This document shows, in pieces, positions 1-8,783 of a DNA stretch of 64,000 nucleotides (its first letter is position 1; each line of letters opens with the position of its first letter). The position numbers were made by a program, and so were the translations under genes. The stretch comes from Glaciimonas sp. (GTDB lineage: Bacteria; Pseudomonadota; Gammaproteobacteria; Burkholderiales; Burkholderiaceae_D), in assembly GCA_012927585.1 (NCBI GenBank), contig JABBOY010000022.1, forward strand, positions 124,001 to 188,000. The letters are read 5' to 3'. The notes beneath the pieces were generated by a model. That model was not told where the DNA came from. It was given only the letters and a program-made list of their open reading frames with translations, and did no database searches.

Positions 1-1213
1 TCCAAGGTTGGGCGCGCACTGGTCCTTTGGTCTTCCAGACCACGCTAAACTGACCGTCGCCCTGGATTTCGCCGATCATGACCGGCTTGTGCAAATGATG
101 GTTGGTCTGATCCATGGTCAAGGTAAATCCAGACGGTGCCTTGAATGTCTGCCCGCTCATTGCAGCGATCACTTTATCGGTATCGGTTGATTTCGCTTTT
201 TCAACCGCCTGTTTCCACATATGGATACCGACATAGGTTGCTTCCATCGGATCGTTGGTCACCACCGTACTGGCGTTAGGCAGCTTCTTGGCAATTGCAT
301 AGGCTTTCCATTGTTTGATAAAAGCAGCATTGACAGGATTTTTGACGGATTCGAAGTAATTCCAGGCAGCCAGATGTCCTAGTAATGGCTTGCTATCGAC
401 ACCGCGCAGCTCTTCCTCGCCGACCGAGAACGCTATGACGGGAACATCCGTCGCTTTCAAGCCGGCATTCCCGAGCTCTTTGTAAAACGGCACGTTGGAA
501 TCGCCATTGATGGTCGAGATCACTGCAGTCTTGCCGCCGGCTGAAAACTTCTTGATATCGGCAACAATGGTTTGATAATCGGAGTGGCCAAACGGTGTGT
601 AGACTTCACTGATATCGGCATCTTTCACGCCTTTGCTATGCAGGAAAGCGCGCAGGATCTTGTTGGTAGTGCGTGGATAGACATAGTCGGTACCGAGCAA
701 CACAAAACGCTTGGCGCCACCGCCCTCTTTACTCATCAGATATTCGGTCGCTGGAATGGCTTGCTGATTGGGCGCAGCGCCGGTGTAAAACACATTCTTT
801 TCCAGTTCTTCGCCTTCGTATTGCACCGGATAGAACAGTAGGCTGTTGAGCTCTTTAAATACCGGCAAAGTCGACTTTCGCGACACGGAAGTCCAGCAGC
901 CAAACACAACAGAAACCTTGTCCTGCGAAATAAGTTGTCGCGCTTTTTCCGCAAACAGCGGCCAGTTGGAAGCCGGGTCAACGACGACCGCTTCCAATTG
1001 TTTGCCCATCACGCCGCCATGTTTGTTGATCTCATCTATCGTCATTAAAGCAACATCTTTCAATGAGGTTTCAGAGATTGCCATCGTGCCCGACAAGGAA
1101 TGCAGAATGCCGACCTTGATAGTGTCGGCAGCAAATGCCATCGTCACAAACGACGATGTAGCTAAAGTTAAAGCGCCCGCTACGGTCGCTTTCAGAAGAG
1201 TACGACGGGACAT
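1..1213 (-). CDS. urtA: Urea ABC transporter substrate-binding protein UrtA (C-terminus cut by window edge)
   Basis: I translated this from the minus strand; it is absent from the ORF track because it runs off the left edge without a stop. The 404 visible codons begin MSRRTLLKATVAGAL, a twin-arginine-type signal peptide with a likely cleavage at AFA-AD, so the mature protein would be periplasmic. The mature part starts DTIKVGILHSLSGTMAIS and carries the UrtA-typical blocks FGCWTSVSRKS, LFYPVQYEGEE and NDPMEATYVGI. UrtA binds urea for the UrtBCDE permease, whose genes would lie to the left of the window. The family is usually about 420 residues, so only the last few are missing. An in-frame upstream sigma-54 promoter and NtrC-like sites fit nitrogen control. 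The family call is firm; the specificity for urea over short amides is inference from the family. Confidence 0.93.
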   Translation of the reverse strand, partial: MSRRTLLKATVAGALTLATSSFVTMAFAADTIKVGILHSLSGTMAISETSLKDVALMTIDEINKHGGVMGKQLEAVVVDPASNWPLFAEKARQLISQDKVSVVFGCWTSVSRKSTLPVFKELNSLLFYPVQYEGEELEKNVFYTGAAPNQQAIPATEYLMSKEGGGAKRFVLLGTDYVYPRTTNKILRAFLHSKGVKDADISEVYTPFGHSDYQTIVADIKKFSAGGKTAVISTINGDSNVPFYKELGNAGLKATDVPVIAFSVGEEELRGVDSKPLLGHLAAWNYFESVKNPVNAAFIKQWKAYAIAKKLPNASTVVTNDPMEATYVGIHMWKQAVEKAKSTDTDKVIAAMSGQTFKAPSGFTLTMDQTNHHLHKPVMIGEIQGDGQFSVVWKTKGPVRAQPW

Positions 1214-1276
1214 GTTTGCTCCTGGTGTGCTTGAGATTAAAAGGACGGTAAACTATGCGTGCTGCACGGCATCTTC

Positions 1277-1292
1277 AGCAAAATGCATGCCA
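1277..1292 (-). promoter_or_regulatory. Sigma-54 (RpoN) promoter of urtA
   Basis: Read on the minus strand this is TGGCATGCATTTTGCT, one mismatch from the consensus TGGCACG-N4-TTGCW, with the invariant GG and GC separated by ten bases. It sits about 65 bp upstream of the urtA start codon and points at it. Urea transporters are commonly under NtrC/RpoN control, which supports the call. Confidence 0.72.
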
Positions 1293-1470
1293 ACTGACTT
1301 TAGTGCGTCCCTACAGCCTCCAACAGAAGATGACATTTTCATAATGGCCGTTAGAACGCTGCCAGGTAGATGCCGTCTGCTCGGATCAGTTGATTCGGCT
1401 ATTGATTGGCGGCGCAGCAGACGGTGTAGGTAAATCGGACGCTACCGGATCGGCATGATGCAAAACTCCC

Positions 1471-1524
1471 TGCACCGAGCAATCATCATGAAATGGTGCA
1501 CATCATTTGTGCTACGCACCATTT
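1471..1524. promoter_or_regulatory. Cluster of NtrC-like half sites upstream of the urtA sigma-54 promoter
   Basis: The stretch holds TGCACC (1471), GGTGCA (1495) and GCACCA (1516). AAATGGTGC at 1491-1499 is a perfect inverted repeat of GCACCATTT at 1516-1524. NtrC sites are built of TGCACC/GGTGCA half sites, though the usual spacing is shorter than seen here. The position, about 180-230 bp upstream of the RpoN promoter, is right for an enhancer. Assignment to NtrC is inference. Confidence 0.45.
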
Positions 1525-2226
1525 CGGGGCTTTCCCGATCCGAGAATCTACGCATTGCACCCATGCACTCATTGCATTCAGACCGTTCTGGCAAAGTCGG
1601 TCTGGCCCGAACTCTGCTCTATAGACATATTATTGTTCAAGATTTTGAGTCATAGCTGCCATGCTTGCATCCACACCCCTGTATCTGTCCACGTCTCTTC
1701 CAGTGCCCGAATTCTCTGATGCTGCAAATGTCACTCCAGAGTTGCGGCCCGTACTGGCCCGGACAAGACTTTCCGACCCGTCGGAGCAGGCGGCATCACG
1801 CCCGGGCTCCCAATTGGTGTTGTCGGCCGGCACCGCTGCAAGCCGACAACCAACTGGCATTTTGTAACCTGATTCATGGCTTTGTCTTGAGTCGGTCCCT
1901 GTCGCTCAATGTGCTGATTGCCTTATACCGCCCACAGTAAGCTCGATGTCGCCGGGAACGTTCTGGTACAGATTGACGACGCCACGCCGACGGCATGCTG
2001 GTGACGCAGGTTATCAAGGCCCATCGCGGTCAACTGCCGATTCAGGCAATAGATGTTGCTTATCTATTTGGCAGACTGATGGATAGCGAAAAGCCGGAAC
2101 CAGCAATTACTGGCTGAGACCTGGAAAAATGGCTGCAAACGCTCCCAGGCGGCCCACCGCACCGCGTCTTATATAAAAATAGCGGGAGTATCATTAAAAA
2201 AATCTTGTTTTCCGCATATAAATAAA
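1525..2226. other. Gene-poor stretch between urtA and gshA, possibly a decayed gene
   Basis: No ORF here has convincing coding character. Around 1995-2117 a 40-codon fragment on the plus strand reads DGMLVTQVIKAHRGQLPIQA in part, which loosely resembles the middle of a response-regulator receiver domain, but it has no start context and stops soon after. Upstream ORFs in two other frames do not match anything I recognise. The stretch may be a relic broken by several frameshifts, or simply noncoding. Confidence 0.3.
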
Positions 2227-2249
2227 GCGGTATTGTAAAATACAACCGC
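2227..2249. promoter_or_regulatory. Hairpin/palindrome upstream of gshA
   Basis: GCGG-(TA)-TTGTA-AAA-TACAACCGC forms a nine-pair stem with a two-base bulge and a three-base loop. It lies about 220 bp before the gshA start and is not followed by a T run, so an operator is as likely as a transcript structure. Confidence 0.35.
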
Positions 2250-2465
2250 CTGTACATTGAGCGCACCGCAGCCTGCAAGGCTGTCCCAGCGGCCACCTTG
2301 ATAAACCTGCCTGCCATCCCAAAATACTAACGAAGCCAAGCAATTCCGCTGACGCGGGAATGCCGGATTCCCGCTAGAATCTGCGACAGTCATGCACTCA
2401 TGCGTTTTACTGCAAAACACGCGCCGCACCATTTACGCTTCGCCCAGACAAGAAAAAGGTTTTAT

Positions 2466-3764
2466 ATGGTCCCGCACCTCGTCACCGCACTGAATGGCCC
2501 TCTGCTTGAACTGGAGAAGAAAATTCTGCAAGCCACTCCGGCCATTGAACGTTGGTTCCGGCTCGAATGGCAAGAGCACACGCCACCGTTTTATTGCTCG
2601 GTCGATTTGCGCAATTCCGGCTTCAAGCTGGCGCCGGTAGATACCAACCTGTTTCCGGGCGGCTTCAACAACCTCGCCACTGAAATGCTGCCGCTGGCGG
2701 TGCAAGCTGCGATGGCGGCGATCGAGAAATATTGTCCGGACGCGAAAAACCTGCTGCTGATTCCCGAGCGCCATACCCGTAACACCTTTTATCTGCAAAA
2801 CATCGTGCGGCTGATCCAGATTTTCCACCAGGCCGGTCTGAATGTACGCTTAGGCACCTTTGCCGAAGATGTCACAGAGCCGACCCCAATTACGCTGCCG
2901 GACGGCACCGTGTTGATGCTGGAGCCGCTCGAGCGCACCCATAACGGGCGCCGGGTCGGCCTGAAGAATTTCGATCCATGCACGATTTTGCTCAACAACG
3001 ACCTGTCGGCCGGCCTACCGGCTATCCTGGCCGATTTGCACGAACAGACTCTGCTGCCGCCATTGCACGCCGGCTGGGCGGTGCGGCGCAAGACCAACCA
3101 CTTCGGCGCCTATAACGATGTTGCCAAGAAGTTCGCCAAGCTAATCGACATCGACCCGTGGATGATCAACCCGTATTTTGCCAAGTGTTCCAACATCAAT
3201 TTTCATGAGCGCATCGGCGAAGACTGCCTGGCCACTAGCGTCGATGCGATGTTGGTCAAAATCCGCAAAAAATACAAGGAATACGGCATCAAGGACAAAC
3301 CGTTCGTGATCGTCAAGGCCGATGCCGGTACCTACGGCATGGGCATCATGACCGTTACCGACGCCAGCGAAATCATCGGCCTGAATCGCAAGCAGCGCAA
3401 CAAGATGTCGGTTGTCAAGGAAGGACTGGAAGTATCCGACGTAATCATCCAGGAAGGCGTGCATTCGTTCGAGAACATTAACGAAGCGGTGGCCGAGCCG
3501 GTGGTCTATATGATCGATCGCTATGTGGTCGGCGGCTTTTACCGGGTTCACGCCGAGCGCGGCATCAACGAAAACCTGAATGCGCCGGGCGCGCATTACG
3601 TGCCTCTGGCGTTCGAGCAACAACACAGCTTGCCGGACTTTTCGGCCAAACCGGGCACTACGTCGCCGAACCGCTTCTACATGTACGGCGTAGTGGCACG
3701 GCTAGCCTTACTGGCGGCCTCGCTCGAGCTGGAACGAACCGACCCTAACCCGGAAATCTACTAA
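2466..3764 (+). CDS. gshA: Glutamate-cysteine ligase, proteobacterial type unlike E. coli GshA
   Basis: Encodes about 432 residues of the glutamate-cysteine ligase type found in Betaproteobacteria and Acidithiobacillus (the 'T. ferrooxidans type' family), which makes gamma-glutamylcysteine from glutamate, cysteine and ATP in the cytosol. Visible landmarks are FYCSVDLRNSGFKLAPVDTN near residue 40, the block LFPGGFNNLATEM, and the ATP-grasp-like KPFVIVKADAGTYGMGIMTV around residue 280. The ORF could start at 2400, but ATG 2466 (MVPHLVTAL) follows an AAAAAGG ribosome site at good spacing and is preferred. gshB starts 12 bp after the stop, so both glutathione steps are co-transcribed. Family membership is very likely. 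Confidence 0.92.
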   Translation: MVPHLVTALNGPLLELEKKILQATPAIERWFRLEWQEHTPPFYCSVDLRNSGFKLAPVDTNLFPGGFNNLATEMLPLAVQAAMAAIEKYCPDAKNLLLIPERHTRNTFYLQNIVRLIQIFHQAGLNVRLGTFAEDVTEPTPITLPDGTVLMLEPLERTHNGRRVGLKNFDPCTILLNNDLSAGLPAILADLHEQTLLPPLHAGWAVRRKTNHFGAYNDVAKKFAKLIDIDPWMINPYFAKCSNINFHERIGEDCLATSVDAMLVKIRKKYKEYGIKDKPFVIVKADAGTYGMGIMTVTDASEIIGLNRKQRNKMSVVKEGLEVSDVIIQEGVHSFENINEAVAEPVVYMIDRYVVGGFYRVHAERGINENLNAPGAHYVPLAFEQQHSLPDFSAKPGTTSPNRFYMYGVVARLALLAASLELERTDPNPEIY

Positions 3765-3776
3765 GCCTGAACTCCC

Positions 3777-4715
3777 ATGAAAATCGCCTTCCTCGCAGAC
3801 CCCCTCTCCAGCTTCAAGACTTACAAGGACACCACTTATTCGATGATGATCGAGGCCGGGCAGCGCGGCCACAGCGTGCATGCATTCGAGCCAGCCGACA
3901 TGGCGCTCGACGGCGGTAAGGTGGTAGCCAACGTCGCGCCGGTCACGCTGACGGGCGACCCTGACGACTGGTATCGGCTGGAGCTGCGCGCGCCGCAGCA
4001 ACTGGATACTTATGATGTGATCGTGGTGCGCAAGGATCCGCCATTCGACATGGAATACGTGTACGCGACCTATCTGCTGGAACTGGCGCAACAGACCGGC
4101 GCGCGTATCATCAACCAGCCGCAAGCGATTCGCGATCATAACGAAAAGCTGGCGATTGCGCGTTTTCCACAATTCATCGCGCCAACCCTGGTTTCGCGCG
4201 ACATGGCGCGGCTGCGCGCGTTCCACGCCGCGCATCAGGATGTAATCTTCAAACCGCTGGACGGCATGGGCGGCACCGGCGTGTTTCGCATCGGACCCGA
4301 CGGCCAGAATCTCGGCACGGTGCTGGAAATGTTGAGCGACAACGGCCGCCGCACCATCATGGCGCAACGCTTCATCCCCGCAATTACGCAGGGCGACAAA
4401 CGCATCCTGCTGATCGGCGGCAAAGTGGTGCCGTTTTCGCTGGCGCGCATCCCGCAAAACGGCGAAGTGCGCGGCAATCTGGCCGCCGGCGGACTCGGTG
4501 TGGCGCAAGCCTTGTCGGCACGCGACCTCGAAATCGCCGAAACACTGGCGCCAATTTTGTTCCAGCGCGGCTTGTTGCTGGTAGGATTGGATGTTATCGG
4601 CGATTATCTGACCGAGGTCAACGTTACCAGCCCAACCTGCTTCCAGGAAATCCGGCAGCAGCAAGGCTTTAACGTGGCGGCGATGTTCGTCGATGCGCTG
4701 GAACAGGCCGTTTGA
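3777..4715 (+). CDS. gshB: Glutathione synthetase
   Basis: A 312-residue protein of normal length for bacterial GshB, which ligates glycine to gamma-glutamylcysteine using ATP. It begins MKIAFLADPLSSFKTYKDTT and shows the N-terminal block VVVRKDPPFDMEYVYATYLL near residue 85, the ATP-grasp loop FKPLDGMGGTGVFRI near residue 157, the block QGDKRILLIGGKVVPF and the metal/substrate region DVIGDYLTEVNVTSPTC near residue 270. It follows gshA directly and completes the pathway. The downstream PTS genes are separated by 108 bp that contain their own promoter-like sequence. Confidence 0.96.
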   Translation: MKIAFLADPLSSFKTYKDTTYSMMIEAGQRGHSVHAFEPADMALDGGKVVANVAPVTLTGDPDDWYRLELRAPQQLDTYDVIVVRKDPPFDMEYVYATYLLELAQQTGARIINQPQAIRDHNEKLAIARFPQFIAPTLVSRDMARLRAFHAAHQDVIFKPLDGMGGTGVFRIGPDGQNLGTVLEMLSDNGRRTIMAQRFIPAITQGDKRILLIGGKVVPFSLARIPQNGEVRGNLAAGGLGVAQALSARDLEIAETLAPILFQRGLLLVGLDVIGDYLTEVNVTSPTCFQEIRQQQGFNVAAMFVDALEQAV

Positions 4716-4743
4716 TGCGATTCCCTGCAATGGTGCTGACGAC

Positions 4744-4772
4744 CTGGAGTATTTTTTAAGACGCCTTATAAT
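4744..4772 (+). promoter_or_regulatory. Candidate sigma-70 promoter before the PTS genes
   Basis: A perfect TATAAT lies at 4767-4772, about 50 bp before the EIIA start. The matching -35 position (CTGGAG or TGGAGT) is weak, so the call rests mainly on the -10 box and its location in the gshB-EIIA gap. Confidence 0.4.
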
Positions 4773-4823
4773 CATGCGAGAAACACTATTTTTTTAATCA
4801 TACTCCCGTATTAAATCACATAC

Positions 4824-5231
4824 ATGATTGGAATTCTGCTCTTGACGCATGCACCGCTGGGCCAGGCTTTTATCGAAGCTGCCGCCCACGTATTCCGTGG
4901 TCGGCCCGACCGGATCGAGGCAATTGATGTCGTGGCCGATCAAGATCCGCTGGAAATCAATCGCCTGGCCGAGCGTGCTATCGCACGCCTGGACGATGGC
5001 TCCGGCGTTTTGGTGATCACCGACGTGATGGGCGGGACGCCTTCCAATTGCTGTAACAAACTCAGTCTGCCGGGGCACATCGATGTGATTGCCGGCATCA
5101 GCCTGCCGATGCTGCTGCGCGCACTGACGTACCGCCAGGACACGCTCGATGTCGTGGTTGAGATGGCGCTGGCGGGCGGGCAGAGTGGCGCAGTTCGCGT
5201 CGATAATCGTATTCGCCTTTCTCCACAATAA
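4824..5231 (+). CDS. PTS mannose-family EIIA domain protein
   Basis: A 135-residue single-domain EIIA of the mannose family. The phosphorylatable histidine is His9 in MIGILLLTHAPLG, and the block VITDVMGGTPSN near residue 64 is typical of ManX-type IIA. No EIIB, EIIC or EIID gene is nearby, and the protein is followed two bases later by HPr and then EI. In Betaproteobacteria such permease-less PTS chains are thought to regulate carbon or polyhydroxybutyrate metabolism rather than import sugar. That role is knowledge of the family, not visible in the sequence. Confidence 0.93.
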   Translation: MIGILLLTHAPLGQAFIEAAAHVFRGRPDRIEAIDVVADQDPLEINRLAERAIARLDDGSGVLVITDVMGGTPSNCCNKLSLPGHIDVIAGISLPMLLRALTYRQDTLDVVVEMALAGGQSGAVRVDNRIRLSPQ

Positions 5232-5233
5232 AA

Positions 5234-5503
5234 ATGATCCAGCAAGATATTGAAATCGTTAATAAACTCGGGCTGCACGCGCGGGCCTCGGCCAAGCTGA
5301 CTCAACTGGCCGGCAAGTTCCAGAGTGAAGTCTGGCTGATCCGCAACGGCCGCCGCGTGAATGGCAAATCGATTATGGGCGTGATGATGCTGGCGGCTGG
5401 CAAAGGCGCTAAAGTGACGCTGGAAATCGACGGCGAAGATGAAGACGCATGCCTGCAGGCGATCACGGCCATGATCGCCGATAAATTCGACGAAGGAGGG
5501 TAA
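5234..5503 (+). CDS. ptsH: Phosphocarrier protein HPr
   Basis: An 89-residue HPr that passes phosphate from EI to EIIA. The active-site His15 lies in KLGLHARASAKLTQLA, and Ser46 in NGKSIMGVMMLA is at the position that HPr kinase modifies in organisms that have it. The start is two bases after the EIIA stop, indicating translational coupling. Length and motifs are normal. Confidence 0.96.
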   Translation: MIQQDIEIVNKLGLHARASAKLTQLAGKFQSEVWLIRNGRRVNGKSIMGVMMLAAGKGAKVTLEIDGEDEDACLQAITAMIADKFDEGG

Positions 5504-5638
5504 TCAGTACGTATTAAGCTAGTAAGCCAGGACGCGCCAGACAGACCGTCGGCGATTGCGCCGATGACTTGTCGGTGACTTCGCCGGTGGGTTGAGTACC
5601 GGCGCAATACATGAATAAAACTACGCAGACCCACTCCA

Positions 5639-7402
5639 ATGGCATCTTTTTCGCTCCACGGCTTTCCGGTTTCCCGCGGCATTGCCGTGGGCCGCGCCCA
5701 CTTGCTCACGCCCGCTGCGCTGGACGTAAAACATTATCTGGTCGGCCAGACCCAGGTGGAAGCCGAAGTACGGCGTCTGCAAAACGCGTTTGCCGTGGTG
5801 CACCAGGAACTGCGCACTATTTGGGAAGAACTGCCGGCGGACGCGCCGGCCGAGCTGGGCGCGTTCATCGATATCCATATTCTGATCCTGTCCGACCCGA
5901 TGCTGGCGGAAGCACCGCTGGATATCATCCGCAGCCGCCACTACAACGCCGAATGGGCGCTGGTGACCCAAATCGACGAGTTGATCGACCAGTTCAACGA
6001 GATTGAAGACCCCTATTTGCGCGACCGCAAAGCCGATATCTGGCAAGTCGCAGAGCGCGTATTGAAAGTATTGACCGGCACCGCCCAGATATTGCCGGCG
6101 CCGGGCGATGGCGACGAAGCGCAGGCCCGCCTGATCGTGGTCGCACATGACATTTCGCCGGCCGACATGCTGCAGTTTCGCAATCACGCCTTCAGCGGCA
6201 TCGTCACCGATGTCGGTGGGCAGAATTCGCATACGGCGCTGGTGGCCCGTAGTCTGGACATTCCGGCCGCAGTCGGCCTGTCGAATGCCTCGCTGCTCAT
6301 TAGGCAGGATGACTGGCTGATCATCGATGGTACTACCGGCGTGGTCATGGTCAATCCGAGCCAGATGATGCTGGATCAGTACCGCGACACGCAGGCCAAA
6401 ATCCAGCGCGAACGTAAAAAACTCAGCAAACTCAAGAAAACTCCGACCGTCACTCTCGACGGCACTGTCGTTACGTTATTGGCCAACATCGAACTGCCGG
6501 AAGATTGTGCGGGAGCGATGGAGGTCGGCGCCAGCGGCATCGGCCTGTTCCGCTCCGAGTTTTTGTTCATGGGGCATAGCGGCCACGCCAGCACGCTGCC
6601 ATCGGAAGAACAACAATTCGATGCCTACCGGCGCGCTGTAGGCGCAATGAAGGGCCGGCCGGTAACGATACGCACGCTCGATATCGGAGCTGACAAACGA
6701 TTGGCCGGCTTCGAGCAGAGCGCGATCAATCCGGCGCTGGGCCTGCGCGCGATTCGCTATTGCATGGCCGAGCCGCAACTGTTCCTGACCCAGTTGCGCG
6801 CGATCCTGCGCGCCTCCGCTTTTGGCCCGGTCAAATTGCTCATTCCAATGCTATCGCACAGTTTCGAGGTGACCCAGACCCTGTCCATGATCAACCAGGC
6901 CAAAGCGCAACTAATCAAGGCCGGCCAGAAATTCGATGCCGATCTCCAGATCGGCGCCATGATCGAAGTGCCGGCGGCAGCGCTGACGCTGCCGACGTTC
7001 ATCCGGCACCTGGATTTCCTGTCGATTGGCACCAACGACCTGATCCAGTACACGCTGGCGATCGACCGCTCGGACCACGAGGTGGCTCATCTGTATGACC
7101 CGATGCATCCCGCCGTGCTAATGCTGCTGGCAATGACGGTGGCGGCAGCCGCCAAGGCTAACATCCCGGTCTCGATTTGCGGCGGCATGGCGGGCGACGC
7201 CAAGCTGACCCTGCTGCTGTTGGGCATGGGTTTTCGTGAATTGTCGATGCCGGCGGCGCAACTGCTGTCGGTCAAGCAGGAAGTGCTGGGCTGCGATCTG
7301 GAGCGCGTCACGCCGCTGGTCAGAAAAATTCTGCGCAGCGACGACCCCGCGGCCATCAAGCAGATGATTAGCCAGCTGGCCGATGCGACAGCCGTCGTTT
7401 GA
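5639..7402 (+). CDS. ptsI: PTS enzyme I (phosphoenolpyruvate-protein phosphotransferase)
   Basis: A 587-residue enzyme I that takes phosphate from PEP and gives it to HPr. The phosphohistidine swivel block is GGQNSHTALVARSLDIPA near residue 195. The PEP-binding barrel shows GIGLFRSEFLFM near residue 300, IGAMIEVPAAAL near residue 440, FLSIGTNDLIQYTLAIDRS near residue 460 and SICGGMAGD near residue 510. The start MASFSLHGFPVSRGIAVG matches the conserved N-terminus, though no strong ribosome site precedes it. The 135-bp gap after ptsH is unusually wide for the operon but holds nothing I recognise. Confidence 0.96.
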   Translation: MASFSLHGFPVSRGIAVGRAHLLTPAALDVKHYLVGQTQVEAEVRRLQNAFAVVHQELRTIWEELPADAPAELGAFIDIHILILSDPMLAEAPLDIIRSRHYNAEWALVTQIDELIDQFNEIEDPYLRDRKADIWQVAERVLKVLTGTAQILPAPGDGDEAQARLIVVAHDISPADMLQFRNHAFSGIVTDVGGQNSHTALVARSLDIPAAVGLSNASLLIRQDDWLIIDGTTGVVMVNPSQMMLDQYRDTQAKIQRERKKLSKLKKTPTVTLDGTVVTLLANIELPEDCAGAMEVGASGIGLFRSEFLFMGHSGHASTLPSEEQQFDAYRRAVGAMKGRPVTIRTLDIGADKRLAGFEQSAINPALGLRAIRYCMAEPQLFLTQLRAILRASAFGPVKLLIPMLSHSFEVTQTLSMINQAKAQLIKAGQKFDADLQIGAMIEVPAAALTLPTFIRHLDFLSIGTNDLIQYTLAIDRSDHEVAHLYDPMHPAVLMLLAMTVAAAAKANIPVSICGGMAGDAKLTLLLLGMGFRELSMPAAQLLSVKQEVLGCDLERVTPLVRKILRSDDPAAIKQMISQLADATAVV

Positions 7403-7451
7403 CGATACCGGCAGAGTTGGTTATTCTTGCTGCCGTTGCGCCGATTTGATG

Positions 7452-7583
7452 TCAGCTTGCGGGCGCAGGGGAAAACCAGCCGAGCAGACTCTCGGCGCTC
7501 ACCTCCAAAAACGGCTAAAGCTGCTTGCAGAAATACATAAGCGATGATTTAGCCCGATGAGCGGATTGCTATCGGGTTTTTTT
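7452..7583 (+). ncRNA. Candidate structured leader/attenuator of metX
   Basis: Between ptsI and metX several stems can form: CCGAG/CTCGG (7480-7484 with 7491-7495), GGCTAAA/TTTAGCC (7513-7519 with 7548-7554), and a terminator stem CCCGAT/ATCGGG (7553-7558 with 7571-7576) followed by seven T. The second and third stems share bases 7553-7554, so they compete, as in an attenuator or riboswitch. I could not match it to SAM-I, SAM-II or SAH riboswitch consensus. It could instead be only the ptsI terminator. Confidence 0.4.
7553..7583 (+). terminator. Rho-independent terminator between ptsI and metX
   Basis: Stem CCCGAT / ATCGGG with a 12-base loop, followed directly by TTTTTTT. It is about 150 bp after the ptsI stop and 72 bp before the metX start, so it may end the PTS transcript, attenuate metX, or both. 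Confidence 0.7.
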
Positions 7584-7655
7584 GTATCTGAAATTTTTTT
7601 GACCCACGGCGTCAGGCTGCAACACACTGCAAACTGCGCCCTAATATTGCACACC

Positions 7656-8783
7656 ATGTCATCCCTTGGAATCGTTACCCCGCAATCGATGCACTTTGCC
7701 GCGCCGCTCGCCTTGCAGAGCGGCGCGGCGATTGCCGAATACACCCTGACCTATGAAACCTACGGCAGCCTGAATGCCGCACGCTCGAATGCGGTGCTGG
7801 TCTGCCACGCGCTCAACGCCTCGCACCATGTGGCCGGCGTGTATGCCGACCAGCCAAAAAACGCCGGCTGGTGGGACAACATGGTGGGGCCGGGCAAGGC
7901 GCTCGACACCAACCAGTTTTTTGTCATCGGTGTCAACAATCTGGGCTCTTGCTTCGGCTCGACCGGCCCGATGCACACCAATCCGGCCACCGGCAAGCCC
8001 TACGGCGCGGTGTTCCCGGTGGTCACGGTGGAAGACTGGGTCAATGCGCAGGCGCTGCTGGCCGACGCGCTCGGCATCAGCCAGTTTGCGGCGGTGATGG
8101 GCGGTTCGCTGGGCGGCATGCAGGCGCTGGCCTGGAGCATCATGTATCCGGCCCGGCTGCGGCACTGCATCATTATTGCCTCCACCCCGACACTGTCGGC
8201 GCAGAATATCGCGTTCAACGATGTGGCGCGCCAGGCCATTCTGACCGACCCCGATTTCCACGGCGGCGATTATTACGCGCATGGCGTGGTACCCAAAAAC
8301 GGCCTGTCGGTAGCCCGCATGATCGGCCACATCACCTATCTGTCGGACGACGACATGGCCGAGAAATTCGGCCGCGGCTTGCGCAATGGCGCTTACCAGT
8401 TCAGCTTCGGCGTCGATTTCGAGATCGAATCCTATCTGCGCTATCAAGGCTTGAAGTTTTCCGAATACTTCGATGCCAACACCTATCTGTTGATCACCAA
8501 GGCGCTCGATTATTTCGACCCGGCGCGTTTGTGCGGCGGCGATTTGACCTGTGCGCTGGCAAACACCCAAGCGCAGTTTCTGTTGGTGTCGTTTTCGACC
8601 GACTGGCGCTTTGCACCCGCGCGCAGCCGTGAAATGGTACAGGCGCTGGTCAACAACAAGCGCCGCGTGACCTATGCCGAAATCGATGCGCCGCACGGCC
8701 ACGACGCTTTTTTGCTGGAAGATCCGCGCTACCACAATCTGGTGCGCGCCTATTACGAGCGCGTCGCCCGGGAGTGCGCATGA
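7656..8783 (+). CDS. metX: Homoserine O-acyltransferase MetX
   Basis: About 375 residues of the alpha/beta-hydrolase MetX family, which activates homoserine for methionine synthesis. The nucleophile serine lies in [14 protein letters not shown] near residue 150, and the catalytic histidine is in [13 protein letters not shown] near the C-terminus. The ORF opens at 7557, but conservation begins at [14 protein letters not shown] (ATG 7656). Betaproteobacterial MetX proteins are often succinyl- rather than acetyltransferases (MetXS); I cannot decide the acyl donor by eye. metW overlaps the stop codon as ATGA, the usual metXW pair. Confidence 0.94.
   Translation: MSSLGIVTPQSMHFAAPLALQSGAAIAEYTLTYETYGSLNAARSNAVLVCHALNASHHVAGVYADQPKNAGWWDNMVGPGKALDTNQFFVIGVNNLGSCFGSTGPMHTNPATGKPYGAVFPVVTVEDWVNAQALLADALGISQFAAVMGGSLGGMQALAWSIMYPARLRHCIIIASTPTLSAQNIAFNDVARQAILTDPDFHGGDYYAHGVVPKNGLSVARMIGHITYLSDDDMAEKFGRGLRNGAYQFSFGVDFEIESYLRYQGLKFSEYFDANTYLLITKALDYFDPARLCGGDLTCALANTQAQFLLVSFSTDWRFAPARSREMVQALVNNKRRVTYAEIDAPHGHDAFLLEDPRYHNLVRAYYERVARECA

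Noticed and set aside
846-1433. 195-codon plus-strand ORF
   Set aside because: It is antisense to urtA, whose minus-strand translation is clearly a real protein.
3708-4775. 355-codon minus-strand ORF
   Set aside because: Shadow of gshB; composition is rich in His, Arg and Gln, typical of an antisense frame.
7403-7655. SAM-II riboswitch before metX
   Set aside because: GCTAAAGC and GATTTA-like pieces occur, but not in the order or pairing of the SAM-II pseudoknot; kept only as an unclassified candidate leader.
7659-8735. 358-codon minus-strand ORF
   Set aside because: Antisense shadow of metX with no recognisable motif.
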